Both the position numbers and the translations under genes were made by a program. DNA of 64,000 bases from Thuidium tamariscinum (Eukaryota > Streptophyta > Bryopsida > Hypnales > Thuidiaceae). Below, piece after piece: positions 33,746-46,645 of the stretch (within the stretch, counting starts at the first letter, position 1; every line of letters starts with the position of its first letter). The notes under the pieces are model-generated. The model made no database searches. It was not told the DNA's origin and saw nothing but the letters and a program-made list of their open reading frames with translations. Where the stretch lies: positions 14,213,501-14,277,500 of the forward strand of contig OX344749.2 in the NCBI GenBank assembly GCA_947034885.2, given 5' to 3'.

Positions 33746-36169
33746 CAAGCCAATTTCGTTGCCAATGCAAAGGGTAATGTGAGGGCACTGTCAGTAAGTT
33801 GGCCAGTATAAGGTAGGTACACCCCAAATGGCACCTGACTTTAAAGCGCCATCTACAATGTGCATACATTTCTGAAATCAATCATGTAACTAGACTGTAG
33901 ATGGCCATTTCAAAAACAAATTTTGATTGTTAATAACTTTTGCATAGGGTACCCAAATCCTATATTCATTGGTGCGTTGGAACATGTTTTCACTTGCCAA
34001 CAAGACTATATAAAAATCTGAACAGTATAATGACATGAACTAGGCACAATAAGAATAAGTGGCCATTTTAGGTGTACCCACCTTAACTGCCCCACAAAAT
34101 ATTATTCTAACTTTTCACTTGAATTGAAATTAGAACTCGAATCTTTTACAATTGGAAGTGCATTCAAAAGTCCTTCAAAAAGGTACAAAAAATCTCAAAT
34201 TTAGACATTGGACAACCAAAAAAACTACATTTGAAGCACACTGAGAGTAAAAATAATAGAGGTTTTAACAAAATATGGTTTTTAATGCATAATGTAGTCA
34301 AAATCAAGAGAATTTGGAGTAGAATTGACTAATTCTTGCATCGTTAAATCTTTAATACAAACAATGCTCAATTGCTTATTTGGAAGCATATACCATAAGT
34401 GTAGGTCAATTTCTTATATAACTCGAGGAAATTTGGAAAATGTTGAAATTTTAAAAATTATTTACAATTATTTCTAAAAATCTGAAAAAACTGTTTGTGA
34501 GAAAAAATAGAAAAAGGAACACAATTACCCATGAATAGGAAGAATCAATCCAAAATTATGAATATCCTCCTAAAGTGCCAAAAATGAAAAAATTCCAATC
34601 TGCTTGCCGAATTGTCTACTTGAGAACAATAAACTATTTCGGCCTAACTTGCTAAAATAGACCTACATGTCTAGTAAGTTATAGTTAACATGCAACACAT
34701 TTCAAAAATATGAAGGTATTGGGGGTATTCCAAATAGCCTTTCCTTAGAAACATGGGTAGATGAGTCTCTAAATAATATTAAGTAGACACAAGAATATTC
34801 AAATTTAAAGATGCAAAGTTTGAAATACAATCCCTTGTCTCAATATGTTGTCATCAAATAATTTTTTGTGCCTATTGCAAAACCTATTGTAGTTTTAGCC
34901 CCTTTACACTTACATAGATCAAAGTACTACTTTCATACTATATTAGCAAAACAAATCCAATCTTGCAAGTTATTTAAAAGTGACTTAAATATTCTTGGAA
35001 AACAAAAGATTATCTAGATATTTCAATAAAAAATGTAACTTTCACAACAAACTTCCAAAGAATTTTTTTTTTTCAATTGACAATTGCCTTTTGGAATGGA
35101 CAAATTCAAAATATATCCATATATAAATCTTGAGCTTCCACAATTAATCAAACCAATATAAGCTCTTACTAGTCCTTGGTTTTTAAACAACTTTGGCTTT
35201 GACCTCTTATTAAACAAAAGATATTGTTGCCTACATTGAAGCTCCTAATTAAAATCCAAGTTGTTTAATTTGTCCTAATTATAATTTGTCTTTGTATAGA
35301 ACAAATTTTCAATTTTTAAATACCATTTTTAAGAAAGTTTGGAATTTAATGATTATTTCTTCTTTTCTTTCAAGGTGATTGTAAAAAATACTTGTCCTAC
35401 ATTGTGTCACACCTTGTGTGGTGATTATTTTTTGCCATAACTTCTATATTTTGGCTCCAAACGACTCAACATTTGTAGGATAGATAGTCATGACTATCAT
35501 AAACCTTCTCTAATTTTTTTTATAATTTTCAAAAATAGTTTACTATCCCAAAATAGTCCCCAATTCAATGTCACAATGTCACACTTGCTAATTTAGATGG
35601 TTTTAGTACTATTTAGAATTTTTTTTAAAAATTTGAGCTGAAATTTAGATGAGATGGTCTTCTAGTAGACTTGTAGCTCTCCCAACAAATTTTTTTAAAT
35701 AGTTTCCTTTATGTGGTGTAGAAGTCTACAAAGTGAGCTTCTTTCTACTTGCATTTTGAAACATATAAAATATTATTTATTTATTTTTACTAGGGGTCCA
35801 GGGGAAAAAAGGTGAAAGAAAAACCAACATTAGAATTAGAAGGGGTAGTTAGGAATTAGGAAAAAAGACAACCAATTAGAAGGGGGTAGTTGGGAACTAA
35901 GAAAAAAGCCAACGAATTAGAGGGGATAGTCTAGAGAGTGGTATAGGAATTAGAACCCAATTAATTCAACAAGGAGGAACATGGACATGGCATGGAACGA
36001 GGTGGACCCTAAGGATGACGCCACACACACACTAGAAGTAGGTTTCTAACTCTAGCTCTTCTTTTGATTTAATTTGTTTATGCAAATAGGAACTAGTTAG
36101 GGAAAAGGAACTAGTGGCCTAATCATAATTAGGAAATGACGATTAGCAAACTAGGATAGACAAGGACAA
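33746..36169. other. AT-rich non-coding stretch
   Basis: No gene is supported. Near 35830-35930 the words GAATTAGA, GGGGTAGTT and AGAAAAAAG recur about three times as a short imperfect tandem repeat. The remainder is featureless AT-rich sequence. Confidence 0.5.
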
Positions 36170-36605
36170 GATTCAATGATAAACTTAGAATACATAGAAT
36201 AGATTAGGGTAACAAATATATAGAATAGATTAGAGGAACAAATACATAAAATAGATTAGGAGAACGAATACATAGAAAAGATTAGAGGAACAAATACAAA
36301 CAAATAGAGTAGAGGGATAAAATATCTACAAGTAGAGTAGAGGGATAAAATACATAGAAGTAGAATAGAGGAACAAATACCTAGACATAGAGTAAAGGGA
36401 TAAAATACCTACAAGTATGATAAAGGGATAAATACCTAGGTGTAGAGTAGAGGGGAAGAAAACGTACAAATAGAGTGGAGAAATAGAATACATGGAGTAG
36501 AATAGAGGGAGAAATACACACAAGTAGAGTAGAGGAAGAAATACTTAGAAATAGAATAGAAGAACAAATATGTAGAGGTAAAGTAAAGGAACAAACATAG
36601 AGGGT
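36170..36605 (+). repeat. minisatellite, unit about 28-30 bases
   Basis: About 15 imperfect units of the type TAGAGTAGAGGGATAAAATA / CATAGAATAGATTAGAGGAACAAATA are arranged head to tail. Open frames on the minus strand across it encode repetitive Ser/Leu/Tyr-rich peptides that merely reflect the repeat. Confidence 0.8.
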
Positions 36606-37382
36606 AAAATAGAAAGGAACCATCACTTATCTAGAAAGAGCATTAGGAAAAATTCCAACCCTGCAAGAGGTTGCTCAAACGTGTTCAACAGGACCCCCCC
36701 GTAGTGCAAATACAGAATATTATTATATTATTAAAAAATATAAAATAAAATAAAATAAAAATAAAAATATTAAAAAATATTATTTTTAATACAAAAATAG
36801 ACGATCTGATGTGGCGCTGATGTGGCATCAATGGTGCCACGTCAGATTCCAATTTTTGAAAAATAAAAAATAATTTTTTAATTTGATTTTTTTTCTGTAA
36901 TTGCACCATAAATGTTCAGAACTGTTAAGAACTCGCGGCCTTTTGGAGGGCTGAAATTTTTTCTAATGGTAGAATGAACTAGATACCTAAAGTGAATTAG
37001 GAAGAACGCTTCAAGTAAGAGCAATCCGCATATTAGAGTAGGTAGGATAGCAAAATATCCATTGCTTTGAAGGCACAATGGATGTGACGCTTAGACACCC
37101 ATAGGAGTTAGAATTTAATAGAACCTAGTTGTGATTGCTTGATTCCAAGGGTGGAAATAAAGCGCCTACACATGTATACCACTTTTAGTCTTAAGCTACA
37201 ACATTCTCGAGCAAAGTTAGTTGTACCATCACTCAAATAAGCCACCTTTGTAGTCAAAAGTACATCAGATGAAAGAGATTGCTCTTTTTGTTGTAAATTC
37301 CCTCCTCAAACATTGTAATAGCTTTATTTGCAATCTTAGCTAACAACTTGTCTAAATCCTCACTTGAAGAAGGTTTAGTTAT
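36606..37382. other. non-coding stretch with low-complexity AT core
   Basis: A (TAAAA)n-like tract near 36735-36790 and the palindromic phrase GATGTGGCGCTGATGTGGC near 36805-36850 are the only features. The phrase resembles the internal GTGGTCGAGCGAC region of the CATTAGATG-type family, but no termini are seen. Confidence 0.4.
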
Positions 37383-37383
37383 G

Positions 37384-38105
37384 GGTGATTGCAAGAAACA
37401 CCTGTCCTTTTTTTTGTCCCTTTAACCTTTACCAAGTAGTTTTTTTACTCATAACTCTTTCATCTTTTTTTTGTTTGACTTGAAATTTGGAATGAAGGTG
37501 CACACAAAGGTTTTACATGTTGTGTAGTTTTTTCAATTTTTTCAATTATTTTACTATTTTTCAATTTCCCCCAATTGGATATCCACCTTGGCCATTTTGG
37601 AGGGTTGTAGTCCTATTTTTGACCCAAAAATGCAAATTTTGATTTGAAAATTGGAATTTAAGGACCCCTACTAAAGTTACACAAGTTTGAAAGACATTTT
37701 TTGAAAATATTATACTGTCCAACTTCCACATGTCCTCAAAGTGCACTACCTTTAGGCAATTGTGGAGAATACAATTAATTTTTTCCAAAGATGAAAATTG
37801 TTGGAAAAGAGCATCTTTAAGTTAGAAAAAATATTTTTTTGAATTTTATTTTTTTGAATTTTTTTATTTTATTTACAAAATCAAAGAAAAAAATGTCTAT
37901 TTTCATTGTAGTTTTTATTGTCCTTTTTTTGTGCATAACTTTTAGAGGTAAATTTTCTTAGGCGTGAATTTTAAGAGACATAATATTCTCATTTCTCTTC
38001 AAATTATACACATTTTATTTTATTTTAAAAAAATACCAAAAATCAAAAGACTCATGGAAATAGGCCATTTTGAGACAAAACCAATAAGTGTTTCTTGCAA
38101 CTACC
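37384..38105 (+). mobile_element. MITE, GGTNATTGCAAGAAACAC family (copy 1)
   Basis: It starts GGTGATTGCAAGAAACACC and ends AAGTGTTTCTTGCAACTACC, an inverted terminal repeat of about 20 bases with few mismatches. Internal words TCATAACTCTTTCATC and TTTGAGACAAAACCAATAAG are shared with copies 2 and 3. It is non-coding; the target duplication is not clear. Confidence 0.7.
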
Positions 38106-39697
38106 GGTAGTACCCTATAGCTAGAGCCACTTCCATAGATGGCATGGATACTTTGCCCTCCAACACCTCATTAGCTTAATGAAAACTTGACATAGTGCAA
38201 AATCTAGAACCAACATCTCTACAAAAGGGAAATATAAACATTTATAAGGCATTTGTACGCCAAAGTGTAGACTAAGTCTTTTACAATAGTTCTTTTGTGT
38301 AGTGCTGTTGCTAAAATATGAGATTGAGTAGTAGAAGTAGTATATTCAAGAGCAAATAATAATGGCAAGCATGTTTGTTCAATGTCATCCAACCAGCTAC
38401 TATAACAAATACGACCACTATCTTTGGGTACATTTAAAGTTATTAGTGTCACCAACTTAGCAACTATTTCAACATGTGTGGCAACAATCAATGCCACCAT
38501 CTCTTCAAATGCATCAAACAATATAAATTTGGATTGAGCCATTAGCTCTCGTTTTGAAAGTCACCTTAGCTTCACTAACTTACTATAATAATGCCTTAGT
38601 GTTAAATTGCTTCTCAAGCTCTACAATCTTGGCTTTTAAATTTTTTCATTTTCTAAAGTATATCATTTAATTTCCTTGAATATAAAATAAACCGGCAATG
38701 ATTTGCATTGTAGTTGAGCCAACTATAATGGATACACTTTAGTTGCTCCTTCTAAGGTTTCTTCCCTACTTTGACTATTTTTGTCCTCTATTTAGGTTTT
38801 TATAAAGATTAGACCTTCTTCCTTTTGGGGCAATTGGGATAAATTTTGGTGTGGCCAAACTTCCTACACTCCAATAATAATAGAGTTTTTTTTATACTTA
38901 GTCTCTTCAAAATCACTTGGGGCTATAGCGACCTTCTTAGGCTTAGCAAGTCTACCCATCATCCGAGAAACCATATTAGTTGCATTATGATGGCAAAGAG
39001 TCTTGTTTGAGGCCTTTCTGCAACTTTCAACTTCAACAAATACTTGTGCCAACATTTTTTGACCTTTATTATAGATCATAACCCTTAGACTTGGCTAAAT
39101 TCAAAGTCTTTTTCTAATTTTGGACCAAAAAATCTTCACAAGTTGGCTCTCAGTAAATATGCCTTTATATTTAGTTTATTGATTATAAACTATACCAAAC
39201 TATTGTACATCTTGTGTGGAGTGTTTTACTTTTTCTACTAAAACACTTCAATGTGGTGCATCTAACCAAGCCAAAAACCTCTATATTCAACTTCTAGATG
39301 AGCTATGAAGAGTTGCAATGGACCAAATATCGATAGCTTGCCCTTGGAGGGATCACTTTCTATATTTATACAAACCATATGCAATAAAAATTTGGAACCC
39401 CTATTCATTTTTTGAAATTTAATTGAAAGAAAATGGAAAAAATTTGAATAGTTTTTTCTACTCCAAATTTTATGTTCTGAACTATTGTTATTTTAGTTTG
39501 TTGATCATAATTAGTTACAAAATTTTGAAGTAAAGAGACTAATTGTAGAGTTGAAAATGACTTTCACACCCCTATTTTATGTAAGAATTTTTTTTCTAAA
39601 AAATTAAAAGAAAATTCTCTTTATTGAAAGTTCATTTTTCTTAAATATTGATGCAATGATCATCAAAAATGTATTTTCTACAAATGTTTGAGTTGAA
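38106..39697. other. AT-rich stretch with weak coding-like remnants on the minus strand
   Basis: A 107-codon minus-strand frame at 38219-38542 and another at 38864-39079 have balanced amino-acid usage. A third frame near 38835-38875 reads CRKFGHTKIYPNC, which resembles a zinc knuckle with one cysteine lost. These could be remnants of a retroelement or transposase gene, but no catalytic motif was found. Confidence 0.3.
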
Positions 39698-40418
39698 GGG
39701 TTATTGTAAGAAACACTTAACGTTTTTGTCTCAAAATAGCTTGAGTACTATAGTATTGTAACTTTTGAAACAAATTTTTTTTAATGAAATGAAATATGGA
39801 TAATTTGTAAAACACTCAAAATAGTGTATAGGTGAAAATTGTAATCTAGAAAATTTTATCTCTAAAAGTTATGCTCTCTCAAACAGTGATGAAAAATGCA
39901 AGAAAATAGATACTTTGGAATTTGATTTTTAGAAAATGGTAAATTTTTTTTAAGGAATAAACAAAACAAAAGAAAACTTCCTAACTTGAAAGTTCTTCTT
40001 CTTGCCCATTTTCACCTTTAAGAAAAATATTTAGTGTTCTCTACAAGTGTACCTTGCTAGTGCACTTTGAGCGCATGTGGAAGGTGGTTACTTTATTATT
40101 CTTAAAAAAACTCTACATAAATTTGTGCAAATATAGTGAAAGTCTTTGTATTTCAATTTTCACCTTCAAATTTTCTATTTGGGGTTGGAAATAGTACTTA
40201 AATGGCTAAGGTAGACATCTAATTGGAGGCAATTTAAAAATAGTAAAATAATTTTTAAGTATTTCAAAAAATGACGCAATCTCTAGAACTACTATTTGTA
40301 CCTTCATTTCAAATTTCATAGAAAATAGACTTGTACTATGCAAAAGTTATGAGCAAACAACCATTTGCCTAAGGCCTAAGGGACATCCAAATAGGATAAG
40401 TGTTTCTTGCAACAACTC
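39698..40418 (-). mobile_element. MITE, GGTNATTGCAAGAAACAC family (copy 2, inverted)
   Basis: It starts GGGTTATTGTAAGAAACACT and ends GTGTTTCTTGCAACAACTC. Its interior is the reverse complement of copy 3 over several hundred bases; GGACATCCAAATAGGATAAG at the right end answers the left end of copy 3. Copies 2 and 3 together form a large inverted repeat with a spacer of about 500 bases. Confidence 0.75.
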
Positions 40419-40920
40419 TTAAAAACAAGTCATTTCAATTCATTTTTTTAATCTATTCTAGAATTCATATTATGTGTTATTTGAGGTGGGAATTTTTAGC
40501 AATAGAAATGTATAGTCATTATCAATCAAAGTTCAAAATTATAGGTTGAATTCATAGTTTATTAGAAAGTAAAAAGGCGTTCAAAAAATCACTTGATTGC
40601 AAATGTTATACAAAATCCCCATAGAATGATCTCCTCAAGAACTTGCCAAATGTAGCCCATGCCATCTACAATTCTACATGGTTTGCACCATTTGTACAAG
40701 GTAATAAAAGATTGGCATGATGCCAAGGCTTTTCTCACCATGGAGATCAAACTTACTACTAAACAATCATTCAAGGCAGAAATAAACTCCACACAAGCCT
40801 TCCAATAGCATTCTACTAGATAGTAGACACAATTGATATACATGCTCTTTAATAGTCCAATACTCATATATCTAAAGTACTTTATAGTCTAAGTACTATA
40901 GTAATAGCTCAAAAGCTTAT
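40419..40920 (-). other. spacer between inverted MITEs, weak hAT-like frame
   Basis: The minus-strand frame at 40589-40867 encodes 92 residues with YWKACVEFISALNDCLVVSL and IVDGMGYIWQVLEEII. The latter loosely recalls the conserved V-D-G-x-M-G-Y-I-Y-x-A-M segment of plant hAT/DUF659 proteins. The match is weak and no other domain is present, so it is given only as a possibility. Confidence 0.25.
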
Positions 40921-41491
40921 GGGTCATTGCAAGAAACACTTATCCTATTTGGATGTCCCTTAGGCCCTAGGCAAATGGTTGTTTGCTCATAACTTTTGCA
41001 TAGTACATCCATTTTCTATGAAATTGAAATACAAAGACTTTCACTATATTTGCACAAGCTTATGTAGAGTTTTTTTAAGAATAATAAAGTAACTACCTTC
41101 CACATGCACTCAAAGTGTACTACCAAGGTACACTTGTAGAGAACACTAAATATTTTTCTCAAAGGTGAAAATGAACAAGAAGAAGAACCTCCAAGTTAGG
41201 AAATTTGGTTTGGTTTGGTTTATTCCTTAAAAAAGATTTACCATTTTCTAAAAATCAAATTCCAAAGTATCTATTTTCTTGCATTTTTCATCACTGTTTG
41301 AGAGCATAAGTTTTAGATATAAATTTTCTAGATTACAATTTTCACCACCACACTATTTTGAATGTTTTACAAATTATCCATATTTTATTTCATTAAAAAA
41401 AAATTTGTTTCAAAAGTTACAATACTATAGTACCGGGTATAGTACTCAAGCCATTTTGAGACAAAAACATTAAGTGTTTCTTGCAATCACC
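40921..41491 (+). mobile_element. MITE, GGTNATTGCAAGAAACAC family (copy 3)
   Basis: It starts GGGTCATTGCAAGAAACACT and ends AAGTGTTTCTTGCAATCACC, inverted repeats of about 20 bases. It is shorter than copies 1 and 2. No coding capacity is seen. Confidence 0.75.
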
Positions 41492-43639
41492 TTTACCAAT
41501 CATTGAAACATAGAGACCATTGATATTTTTCCTTCATCAAAGTCTGGAATTGAGACTTCTAATTGGAAAGAGAATTGTTTGCATCCCTTTTGAAAAATTG
41601 ATCTCTTATAATAGTAAAAAGATTGTTGTCCATCTTGTCAAGTGTGCCCATACTCTATAGCCAATACTTACTAGTGGTAGTCAATGTAAAAAAAAAACAC
41701 TTGCAACACCACCAAAGTACATATGTGGAATGGAAATGGCAAATATTGCCTCTTTTGATCACATTGTCACATTGTGTGAAGAAATGTCAGTTTTCAAGTA
41801 AAACACGAGGTAATTTTCAAAAGAAATACACATGGTGTCATCCCATTTCCCATTAGATTTTCAAAAGGGGTATAAAAACCAAAACATTAAATTGTAAAAT
41901 TGCTAAAGGAAACATGTCATTATGAAAAAATCTCAATTATACTATTACCAAGCACAAAGAATACATAGATTGTAATTAATCATTATTAAGAAGCAATTTC
42001 CAAATACATACAATAAGAGATTTTCCAAATGAAATGTTACCCCAAATTGTACTGGACATATTTCCAATAAAAAAAGAGTAAGACTTTGCTAATGAGCAAA
42101 GAGAACTCGAAGTACTAAAAAAACTATCAACTATTGTTTTGCAACTATTATTTGTAGCAAATCTTAACCATTTTTTAAATCTAAACCTAACTTCAATAAT
42201 TTATTTAAGTATATGCTAAGACACTTATACCTCCAAAGGGCACCCAAACACCCAAACCTAAGCTCATTTAGACTCAACCAACAACATGCCCTTCAATTCA
42301 TCCAAACTCAATGCTTGAGACTCAACCGAACTTAGCTAGTTGAACAACTTTAGCAACTTCAACAAATATAACTTCTAGAGTAAGGTCCCTTTGCTTTAGA
42401 GCAAGTGGTAGTAGTAATGTAATGCCTTCCGTCTTATACAACAAACAATACTACTTCACATGATATAAAGTTTCAATACACTACCATTTGTAATTATGCA
42501 CATGTCTAATCTTCTAGAAAGCTTACAATGAAGAAAATAGGATTTTGAGCCCACCAAATTCAACTCCAATAACAAAAATACGCTTTTGAATTCACCAAAC
42601 CCAACTTCAACAATGAATTTGGTTCATTGTCAACAAATAGTTTTCTCAACCGATCACTAGTATGAAATTATGAGCAAATGAGTCACTGAGAAAATGAGAC
42701 CTACACTTGATCTTCACTCAATTTCTTTTGCAATAGAACCCAATGTCGCCCACTTCATTCCTCTCGCCAATCACCCCAACATGATCGAAAAGCTTCATAA
42801 TCCTTGAATATTCAACATTGTAAACACTTGCCATAATTCTTGAAGGAACTTTTGTGAGATCAACAAACCCTATTACAAATCCCATGAGTAATTCATGATT
42901 TGATGGTTGTGATGAGCCTTTAAATTTTTTTAATTAGATCAATGGCCCATGCCCAATGCCTTTTGTAGTGTCATTTTTTTTCAAATAACGGTGTTGTGTA
43001 TGTATAGAAGGTTGTTTATTATTTAAAGATCAAATGATTGAGGTTATTTGGCACAAAGAGAGCAAAGAAAAGGCATAGATGCTTCTTTTCAGTTCATTGT
43101 CATTGTCATTGTGATAAATCAATCATCTCTTTTGTTTATGAAAAATTCAACAAATATTGCCCACATGATACCAACAAATAGGATTTCATTGGCCATTATC
43201 CTAGCAATGCAAGAAAAGGGGCCTTCATCAATAGAAGATCAATGTATTTACGTTAACTATGACAATTTTTTTTGGAATTAGTTGATTCAACAATCTTTTA
43301 AACATCATTTTCATTTTCCAACATATCATTATAGCAGGGCAAAGTCAATTGAAAATAATGATTTTAAAATAAGCCAAAAATTAAATTAAATGAATTAAAA
43401 AAATTGACAAATTCAACAAAAATTCAACAACTAAGATGTTGTACAATATGAAAATGTCGAATGTTAGCAAAAAAAACCCAAAATAAAGTCTAATGATAAA
43501 AACCCCCTTTTAAATGGCATAGTGAAGGTTGTACATACTTCACTGACATGTAGTAAAAATAGAACATAGAGAGGTCATTTTTATTATGAAATTAATTGTT
43601 TGTCATGAATCATCAAAAGATATGGAATAATTCAAGATG
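41492..43639. other. AT-rich non-coding stretch
   Basis: No gene or element is recognised. Short frames lack motifs. Confidence 0.5.
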
Positions 43640-44072
43640 AGAGCTTGACTACTCATTGTCAAAATGTAGAAATTGTGGTTAAAGTAGGATTTTTAGACCT
43701 CATTTAGGGATAGTAGAAAAACTTCTCTCAAAAGACTTTGAATGAAAGAAGGTGGGAAATCAAGCAAACTATTCTCTTTGAAAATATATTTGAGATTTCA
43801 AATCTCTAATAGAAAGTTATGAATAAATTTTAGAAAGGAAGTTTTAAAGGATATTTTCTTTGACAATTTGAAACTTTATCTTTTGAAATTTGTCCATACC
43901 TTTTTAATTGGAGGCTGTAAGTTTCAAATGGATTTTTAGAGATGAAATTTTTCTTGATTTCTCACTTTTTTTGAGTTCAAAGTTTTTGAAAAAAGTTATC
44001 ATATTATGCCTAAATGAGGTATGAAAATCATACTTTAACCACAATGCTTATGTTTGACTTAAACATGAGTAG
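43640..44072. mobile_element. non-coding element with inverted repeat ends (copy 2)
   Basis: The left end GCTTGACTACTCATTGT, followed by ATTGTGGTTAAAGTA and GACCTCATTTAGGGATA, is answered at the right by TGCCTAAATGAGGTATG, TACTTTAACCACAATG and CATGAGTAGTTGAGCTCC. The same architecture and several words are found at 25889-26296, and both copies are followed by similar sequence ending in TTGTATAAAGAGCTT. Confidence 0.6.
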
Positions 44073-45999
44073 TTGAGCTCCTTCTAATCCTAAAAGACAT
44101 ATCCCATATAGGTTGTCTCCCTCCCAGTATCCCATTTGTATAAAGAGCTTATCCTCCCCTCTTTTCAAGTACAAAGATAAGAGGCTTTCAAAGTTTAAAT
44201 ACTACATACAATGAATTGAATTTACTATAGTATTGAGTTCTACAAAATTTAACTTTAAATTGTAGAATCTACTTTGAAAACAACGATTTGGTATGTGTTG
44301 TGGATTCAAACCTTGTTGGTGGCCTTTTTGGCATGGTGGTTGTTGAAGTGGTAGTCCTATTTATATGGTGAGTTGGCTAATATTCTAACCTTGCTTATAT
44401 GATTGTTTTTGCCTATGTGGCAGTCTACATTGAATTATAATGTTTTTTTTTTCCAAATTTGATCAAATTAGATAATAGAATTAATATATAGGTGTTGATT
44501 ATTGTCCAAATCAAAATGTCCTAATTAATTGTCAAAATCAATATAAATTTTCCTATTGAATTGGATGTTGAATTTTCTAGTAGTGTAATTTAATCCTTAC
44601 AATATACTTATGAACACCAACTAATTACAACAAAAAATGGATAACATTGGAAACCTTTGGCAACAATGCCCACAACTAGGAAAGGTACTAAAAGCAAAAT
44701 TTAAAAATTTGATCCTCTTCCCCTACAATAAATTGTAAAACTTCAAAAATTTGCATCAAAACTACTAGCCTATGTCTGTGATGGATGATGGCATGATTCA
44801 CAATTTAGTCTTGTGACAAAATATTAAAAGAAAAACTTTAAAATGCCTACTAATTTAGGCCCAAAAATCTAAAAACTTTGAATTTTTTGGAAGCTTGGTG
44901 TTCAAAGATACCATTCACCCCATGAAAAACTCTATTCTATGTTTGAAGATCAATTCCAAATATCCAACCAACTCTACCATTGGATTTCTTGGCAAATTTC
45001 ACTTGAAATAGTCACAAATTTATTTAAATTCAAGCTATAATGCCCCTAGAATTGAATTTTAAAGATCACAAAGATCTAATAAGTATAGAGATTTTAGAAA
45101 ATTCAAAACTTAGAGTTGACCTTTACATGGAGGCTTTTGAATGGCCATTTTTTCCCATTCAATAATTGCTTGCTACCATTGGCACCTTCCAATTGCTTGC
45201 TTGTAACACTCATCGTGCATCCACCAATTGCTAGTTGATGCATTCCCCCAAATTCAACGTTTGTTTAAAGAAAAAAATTAGAAAACCTCTGAAGGCCTAA
45301 AATTTGCAAAAGTTGATGTTTTTAAATGTAGTTTTTTGCATTTTCCTTTGCAAAGCAGTATTAATGCACTATATGAAGTATCCAAATGTTGTTTCATTCC
45401 TTTTAGTAGTTCTAAGCCACAAATTAGCAAATGGAAGGATCCTTCTCAAGTGAGAAATGAAGAATCTATGTACAAGAGGTCAATTGGCTCTCACTCTATA
45501 AAGGGAGAATCCAAGAGTGCATTTGTAAGAGATGAAGTTAAAACTTTATAAAATAGAAAATCATCATCTCCAAACAAAACTAAATACACATCTCTCCCTA
45601 AAAACAATCACAAAATTTGACTTGGCAAGAATGTCAAGTCAATGTGCTCCTTCTATGTAAACAATAAAACACTAAGTGGGATGAATTCTAAAATCTACAT
45701 GAACCTCATCCAAAATTGAAATGAACACCCATAGGAATTCATTTTACACTCTAATTCAATGTGGGGTGGCACCAATGATACTTCATGTGATACTATTTCC
45801 TAAGTCTCAAGGCCCAAGTCACTCCAAAAATGCCTACATGGCAATGCTTCTGGGAAGTTTTGGTGCCCAAGGAAGAAGTACTTGGAAGTTGAATTGGGTT
45901 TAGACAAAATGAAAACTGCACTTGGCTTCTAAGCCCAAACAATCTTTGGGAATATAAAATGCAGTCAAAATCACTTTAAATAGGCATTCTAGTAAGCTG
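44073..45999. other. AT-rich non-coding stretch
   Basis: No gene is supported. Frames at 45336-45551 and 45721-45903 are short and motif-free. Confidence 0.5.
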
Positions 46000-46645
46000 A
46001 AATTTTCTCTACTTTTGTCCAATCTATAGTAGAGGTATGTATTATTGACACACATCCCATCAACAATAAATAGGGTACCCTATTCCAACCCAGATTGGAA
46101 TGGATTTCCATTTTCTCCTTTGAATGTGTGTGTATGTACTTTTTCAAGGTTTGGACCAATAAGTTAATGACACATAAGTGAACATGAAAGTAGGAAGTAA
46201 ATAGCGGGAAAGTATTCTTGAATGATTGGAATTGGATGACTCTAAATGCAATGGTGCTAGTATGTGAGCATGAAAGTGTGAGCATGTGAGCATGTGAGCC
46301 TTGAGCATATAGATAAGTATGTATATGCAACCATTTGAAGGTGTTTATAACATAAACACCTATAATATAGGTGCTTATAGCATATATACACTATTAACAT
46401 AGAAGGTTACTATAGTATAGACACTCATATCATAGATGTATAGTCTTTTAGGCTCATAGGCTCACACTTTTATGCTCACATAATAGCAACCCTCACTCTA
46501 GATGTTGGTTATGGGTCAAGTTCAACTTTTGCCTTTTAAAATTCATGGTAATTTCAATTCGAGAAATAAAATTACCAAATTTTTTGCATTCCACATTATT
46601 TATGTCAATGCACTTCTGAAATGTTTTGCTTTGCTTTGAAATATC
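46000..46645 (-). repeat. dispersed repeat, copy 2, with an internal AT-rich microrepeat
   Basis: It matches 33335-33745 in reverse orientation. Between the two matching halves, at about 46262-46450, are short repeats built on GAGCATG and on TATAGCATATA/CACCTATAATATAGG words, absent from copy 1 and therefore a later expansion or insertion. Confidence 0.55.

Noticed and set aside
36326..36626. Ser/Leu/Tyr-rich minus-strand frames
   Set aside because: They are translations of a minisatellite and do not represent a protein.
38835..38875. Minus-strand CRKFGHTKIYPNC resembling a zinc knuckle
   Set aside because: One required cysteine is missing and no gag, protease or reverse transcriptase motif occurs nearby. 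It is too weak for a retroelement call.
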